A stretch of 64,000 nt of DNA from Begonia masoniana. Taxonomy: Eukaryota > Streptophyta > Magnoliopsida > Cucurbitales > Begoniaceae. The translations under genes and the position numbers were made by a program. The notes below the pieces were generated by a model. It was given only the letters and a program-made list of their open reading frames with translations. It was not told the DNA's origin and did not search any database. Every line of letters starts with the position of its first letter. Within the stretch, counting starts at the first letter, position 1. The stretch lies in NCBI GenBank assembly GCA_022432975.1, contig CM039503.1:49889259-49953258 (forward strand). The letters are read 5' to 3'. Below are positions 59,474 through 64,000 of the stretch, piece after piece.

Positions 59474-61678
59474 TGTTAGAAAATTTATTAAGAGAGATAT
59501 TATATATTTAGAAATTAGTATTATGTTAGTTTTCAATAAATTGAGGAAATGAGGTTAAGTTAATGATGATTGAATATTGTCAAAGTGAAATTATTCTCTC
59601 TAGAGTTTTATCTTTTCTGAGCGAGTATCTTGCAGCTGTTTTCAGGCCGGTATTCTGCCGGAACTGTGGTGTCTTTATTTTCTGTTTTGTATGTTTTTGG
59701 TTGTTTTATCACAATGAGGCCGTTTGATGCTCATCAATGATATCAGAGTAGGTCTAAATGTCAATCGGAAATGAAGGAAGATGTCCTCCGACGGATGCAA
59801 ACTAATATGAAGACGGTCAATGAAAATCTCTCTTACCAGCAATCTGTGTTATCTCGAATATATGAAAATTTCACCATCTTGCGGAAACTAGTGGCGGAGG
59901 TGAAGGTGCTTAGGAAGGGACGAAGTTGAGACTACTAGATAAAAAAAAAAAAAGGAGTTGGACAAAGAGCTCATACTCTATCCCAACAATGGGGAAAAAC
60001 AAGAGAAGGCAAGTGCGTTTTTCCAGCTGAATCATAGCCGAAATATCAACCAACCAACATCATCGGAGGAGTGTTAACACTCCTAACATGGAGGAAAAAT
60101 ATCAAGCAGAATCGCACGAGTGTAACACTTCTACAACAAAACAAAATACCGACCAAAATCGCATGCTATGTCTTTGAAAAATGATGGAAAAATTGATGTT
60201 CATGTGTGGGGAGTGAAGGCACCTCTGCAGTTTAGTTGTGCAAATGACAGAAGACAAGTTAGTCGTCTGAAGGATGAGAACCCGAGCACGGTTTGTCGTG
60301 AGAGAGGATTGTCGTCAGCCAACAGAGATATGATAGAGCACGGACAGAGGGAGACCGCCAAACTGGGTTTGGCCGGAGGTTGGACTGAGTTACGAGTGAT
60401 CAGAGGAAGAGATTTTCGTAGTTGGTCTGAGCAACTTTGTCGGCCATCAGAGGTTGCAATGCGTGAGGGCCGGCTAAAGAAAAAAACAAGCTTGAACAGA
60501 GTTTCTCGACTTGATTTTTGGCGCGAAGAGGCAGCGTTGGAGCTATTGGTTGATCAATCAAGCAAGGAAACACGATTTCCTTCGTTATGGGGAGAAATGC
60601 AGTGCCGGATTGTCGATAACCGGCAGCCGGACTTTGAGTTGCTGCGCCAGGAGATGATTGCGATCTGTAAGGATGGCTCTACTGTGGGTGTGACCAACAT
60701 CCTCGATGGTTTTTTGTGGGTATTGGCAACTAACCTTTCTCTGGAAGAGGCAAATACCTCCTTTCCATTAGTGGCGGCAACTGGCAAGGGTTCATTCCCA
60801 ATATGAACATCTCTCTTACACAAATGCTTGGATTGGACTGAAGAATGGGAAAGGGGTGAGGGTTCTTTTCCTTTGGGTGGACTTGAAAATTGGTCAATGA
60901 AGAATGGGCCAACTGGGTCGGATTAATGAATTAGTTGAGAATCTTTTTGCCATGGGTGGACCTGAAATAATGCAGGGTAAATCAAAAAACATGGCGGGCT
61001 GGGCTATGAATGAGGTAATTTGGACTATTGAGGCCTATATACATTATTCTATGGGCTCGATCACTTAGTGGCATTGATAGGAAAACGGACCTAGAAAATT
61101 GCACGCGGAAGATAAAAATGAAACAAAGCGTCGATGCTCCAAAAAAACACCCCAAACAGACACTAAAAACAGACAAAACAGAGTAGCGGAAAACACAAAA
61201 TGGCGAAGAGAAAAGAAATGCTACCGAGCGAACAAGAAGGTGGGCAAGCCTGCAATCTCCTCAAAGAACGCTGATGGATTAAAGGAAGTACAGTGGAGTG
61301 GATGGAACGTCGAGGGAACCAATGCGGGCATTGAAGGGTGATCACTGCACTTTCGAGAAAGAACTCCGCCGTGAGCGAAGGAGCACTCTAACAACTGGCA
61401 CTACCCAGCGAACGCTGCTTCGTCCTCAGAAGAGGTCGATGAGATGAAGGATGAAGGCTCGTGGCTGGCCCAAAAACAACTCGGTGTTTTGGGTGAGAAA
61501 TCCTTCGCGGGCGAAGGAAGTCACAACGTAAGGGGAAATGGTTTTCTTTTCCCAACCTTCTTCCGTTTTCCGACCTCTAAAAGACTAAGAGAGAAGGATG
61601 ACAGAGAACCAACCAAGATAACCAGCAACTTGGATGGCAATGGGTGGAGCTCCATCGGATATCACCCACCGAGGAGGG
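59474..61678 (+). mobile_element. Possible LTR retrotransposon fragment, 5' LTR and leader
   Basis: A 5' LTR is suggested at 59474-59736, starting TGTTAGAAAATTTATTAAG. It is followed by TGATATCAGAGTAGG, which resembles a decayed primer-binding site (59738-59749). A short frame at 59771-59929 (MKEDVLRRMQTNMK) looks like a gag N-terminus. No RT or integrase was found, and no second LTR copy. Confidence 0.45.
60168..60806 (+). CDS. Unrecognised 212-codon open frame inside the putative element
   Basis: I do not recognise a family. The product would be basic and hydrophilic, without membrane segments, zinc motifs or repeats. It lies in the putative LTR element, so it may be a gag-like remnant or chance. 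No splice or expression signal is evident. Confidence 0.2.
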   Translation: MSLKNDGKIDVHVWGVKAPLQFSCANDRRQVSRLKDENPSTVCRERGLSSANRDMIEHGQRETAKLGLAGGWTELRVIRGRDFRSWSEQLCRPSEVAMREGRLKKKTSLNRVSRLDFWREEAALELLVDQSSKETRFPSLWGEMQCRIVDNRQPDFELLRQEMIAICKDGSTVGVTNILDGFLWVLATNLSLEEANTSFPLVAATGKGSFPI

Positions 61679-62293
61679 TGTTGGTTTGAGTTGGTTTGGC
61701 TGCTTCCAAAACTCCAATTTTGGAAACCCAAACGTCTCTTACGTACTGTGGCCCATACGTGGTTAAATTCTATTGGTCCAAGTATGTTTTAGGGATTAAC
61801 TTGATGGAATTTAATCTTGATAAACATGCATAAAAAGAAGGTTGGTCCTCTTCCTGCCCAACTGAAGATACGGTGGTTTGCTCCATTGAAATTCACCGCT
61901 GAAGAAATTAAAGGGAAAAGGAAGAGAAAATCATCCTTTTATTTACCTTCATGGATCAAAGTAAGTTTCTTTCTCTGTTAAGTCAATAAGAGAAACAATT
62001 ATGCTTCTGGTGTTTCTCTTTTATGATGGTGTTTCTCTTTGATGAGTTTGTGAGAAACAATTATGATAGAGAGGTTTATGTTTTTGTAGTATCTCTGATG
62101 AATGGCAAACAGGGAGTTCTTATGATCTTTACGTGATTATTTATTTGCTTATAAACTAATGAGCATGCAAACATGTGGTAACTGTTTATCTAATATTTCT
62201 TACATGAAATATTTCTATCATGATGTGTGTGAAAGATCTATTGTTCAAGATCCTGTTAATTGCTCTATTACGAAAATAATGTTCAAGCTTACA
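61679..62293 (+). mobile_element. 5' LTR of Copia-G
   Basis: TGTTGGTTTGAGTTGG ... CAAGCTTACA, 615 bp, placed by the primer-binding site two bases beyond it. The partner LTR is outside the window, so the start is an inference from the TGTTGG terminus. Confidence 0.6.
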
Positions 62294-62295
62294 TG

Positions 62296-62307
62296 TGGTA
62301 TCAGAGC
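62296..62307 (+). promoter_or_regulatory. Primer-binding site of Copia-G
   Basis: TGGTATCAGAGC, initiator-Met tRNA complement. Confidence 0.9.
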
Positions 62308-63062
62308 ATGGTTGTAGAACAATTGATTTTCCGTTATGAATTTTAATTATGAATCGTATGTTTATCCGCTGCTTAATGATCGATTTCTGTTAAAATCAAG
62401 AGGAATAATTGGTGATATTAAGAAATTTCGAAATTCATGTTTATCGAAATTATTGTTCACCGCTTTTACTGTTCATGGCCGATTATTGTTCATTATTGTT
62501 CATGGTTGAAAAATAAAATAATTCTTGATGTTTAGATTATTTTATTGACTTATTGACTTATAAATATGACAATTATGTTTTGTCATTGTTAATTGTTTAT
62601 GCGAATGTTATTATTATTTAATTTGATGTCTAGCTTATGATGATTTGTTAGTCACCAAAGTGGCCGAATCAGAACGTTTTTTCTTAGATATCAAATTAAA
62701 TTAATTCAATTACTCATGTTTTATGTGATGCTCGATAATGAAATGACATGATGTGAATTATAATTCTAACATGAGTATATTGATTTTCATGATTATAAAA
62801 TATGTTGACTTGCCCAAAGGTGGATTGATTATTTTATAATTATGAATATGATTGTGGTAAATTGATATGTCTTGAGTAGATGTGTTTAGTATATCCAAAG
62901 ATAACGAACATGTCTATATCGAGTATATTAATTACCAATTATGTGAAAGTTAAGTTGAACATCAATTATGTTTATGATTATGTATTGTTGTGTCACCCAA
63001 AGGAGAACTGCAATATATATTTATGATTGTCTGATTGCACTATGACTCAAAGCATTATGTTG
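62308..63062 (+). other. Leader of Copia-G
   Basis: AT-rich non-coding leader between primer-binding site and gag. No gene seen. Confidence 0.6.
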
Positions 63063-64000
63063 ATGGAGCATGTTTTATATTTTGCAGCATCTATTCCTGT
63101 TGCTCTTCATTCGCAAGCCGCATCTGTTGTAAAGTTTTCTGGTCTAAATTTCTCTGAATGGTGTGAACAAGTTCAGTTTCACCTCGGTGTTCTTGATCTT
63201 GATTTGGCACTCTTAAGTGAGAAACCAGCTGCTATCACGGCAACTAACAGTGCTGATCAGAGATCTTCCTATAAAGCTTGGGAAATATCAAACAGATTAA
63301 GCTTAATGTTTATGCGGATGACTGTAGCCAACAACATCAAGTCCACATTTCCGAAAACTGAAAGTGCAAAGGAATTTATGAAATTTGTGGAAGAATGTTC
63401 TCAGTCAGAATCGGCTGATAAATCACTTGCTGGAACACTGATGGGTACTTTAACCACCATGAAGTTTGATGGTTCACGTACCATGCATGAACATGTTGTT
63501 GAAATGACAAACATGGCAGCAAGATTAAAGTCCATGGGAATGGAAGTGAACGAGAACTTCCTAGTGACATTCATTCTGAACTCCTTGCCTCCTCAATATG
63601 GCCCATTTCATATGAGCTATAACACTATGAGGACTAAATGGAATGTGCATGAATTGCAAAGTATGCTCATTCAGGAAGAAGCAAGGCTTAAGAAACCAGG
63701 AACTCAAGCTGTCAATCTCATGAATTATGAAGGAGCTGGAAAGAAACCAGTAAAGAAAGGTGGAAAGGGTAAGAAAGGACTATCATCGGTAGCTCAGTCC
63801 TCCTTCCAAATCCACAAGAAGGAACATAAAGATAAGTGTCATTTCTGTGGAAAGCAAGGACACTTTCAGAAAGATTGCCTGAAACGTAAGGCATGGTTCG
63901 AAAAGAAAGGTACGCATAGTGCTTTTGTATGTTTCGAATCAAATTTAACTGAAGTTCCTTCTAATACTTGGTGGATTGATTCTGGTTGTACTACTCACGT
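63063..64000 (+). CDS. Copia-G gag and protease start, runs off the window
   Basis: Open to the window edge without a stop. Gag is recognisable from about 63095: LNFSEWCEQVQFHLGVLDLD, MKFDGSRTMHEHVVEMTNM, NSLPPQYGPFHMSY. The zinc knuckle CHFCGKQGHFQKDC is near 63837-63880. The frame continues to the protease motif WWIDSGCTTH at the edge (63968 on), with D-S-G intact. The ATG at 63063 is the nearest in-frame one. TATATTTTGCAG before codon ~10 resembles a splice acceptor, as in Copia-B, so the true start may come by splicing. No lesion is visible in this part. The gag type is close to Copia-B. Confidence 0.88.
   Translation, partial: MEHVLYFAASIPVALHSQAASVVKFSGLNFSEWCEQVQFHLGVLDLDLALLSEKPAAITATNSADQRSSYKAWEISNRLSLMFMRMTVANNIKSTFPKTESAKEFMKFVEECSQSESADKSLAGTLMGTLTTMKFDGSRTMHEHVVEMTNMAARLKSMGMEVNENFLVTFILNSLPPQYGPFHMSYNTMRTKWNVHELQSMLIQEEARLKKPGTQAVNLMNYEGAGKKPVKKGGKGKKGLSSVAQSSFQIHKKEHKDKCHFCGKQGHFQKDCLKRKAWFEKKGTHSAFVCFESNLTEVPSNTWWIDSGCTTH

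Overview
This is a plant nuclear genome window, most likely eudicot. It holds the 3' part of a group I bZIP gene, a FAR1-type DNA-binding exon and a plant-class carboxylesterase relic. Nearly everything else is Ty1/copia and Ty3/gypsy LTR retrotransposons primed by initiator-Met tRNA, plus a Cassandra-like TRIM with 5S rRNA homology. There are no bacterial-style operons.

Layout. 1-2354: last exons of a bZIP29/30/RF2a-like gene (+), with a Mutator-like MITE in an intron and an apparent 1-nt deletion in the basic region. 2691-3655: a 572-A homopolymer, a repeated ~105-bp segment and a 100-N gap, which together look like an assembly artefact. 4205-7911: 3'-truncated copia element (-). 8028-19949: a truncated gypsy LTR (-) split by Tekay-1, a complete ~9.6-kb Tekay-like gypsy element (+, 8331-17912, target duplication ACACA). 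21366-26251: a solo LTR carrying a second solo LTR. 26678-46191: a decayed copia element (Copia-A, -) that hosts a gag-only TR-GAG element (29204-32551) and a second, oddly ended copia element (Copia-B, 32783-42422), itself carrying two solo LTRs. 47084-47998: the TRIM. 48302-55605: carboxylesterase pseudogene cut by a solo LTR, which is cut by another solo LTR carrying a ~3-kb minisatellite. 56890-58826: FAR1-related gene, first coding exon. 59474-64000: an uncharacterised LTR-type element and the 5' part of another copia element.

How the parts relate. Most insertions could be bounded exactly because 5-bp target duplications are visible, so the relative order of insertion can be read. Six solo LTRs against one complete gypsy element indicates repeated LTR-LTR recombination. 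None of the retrotransposons looks autonomous as written: each coding region has frameshifts or stops, is gag-only, or runs off the window.

Most unusual observations: (1) divergent gypsy LTRs share a splice-donor/acceptor skeleton ending in a short acidic reading frame; (2) Copia-B has terminal repeats built from reverse-transcriptase coding sequence and sits in a ~103-bp target duplication; (3) the same LTR position carries different minisatellites in different copies, several of them arrays of the palindrome TGACGTCA.
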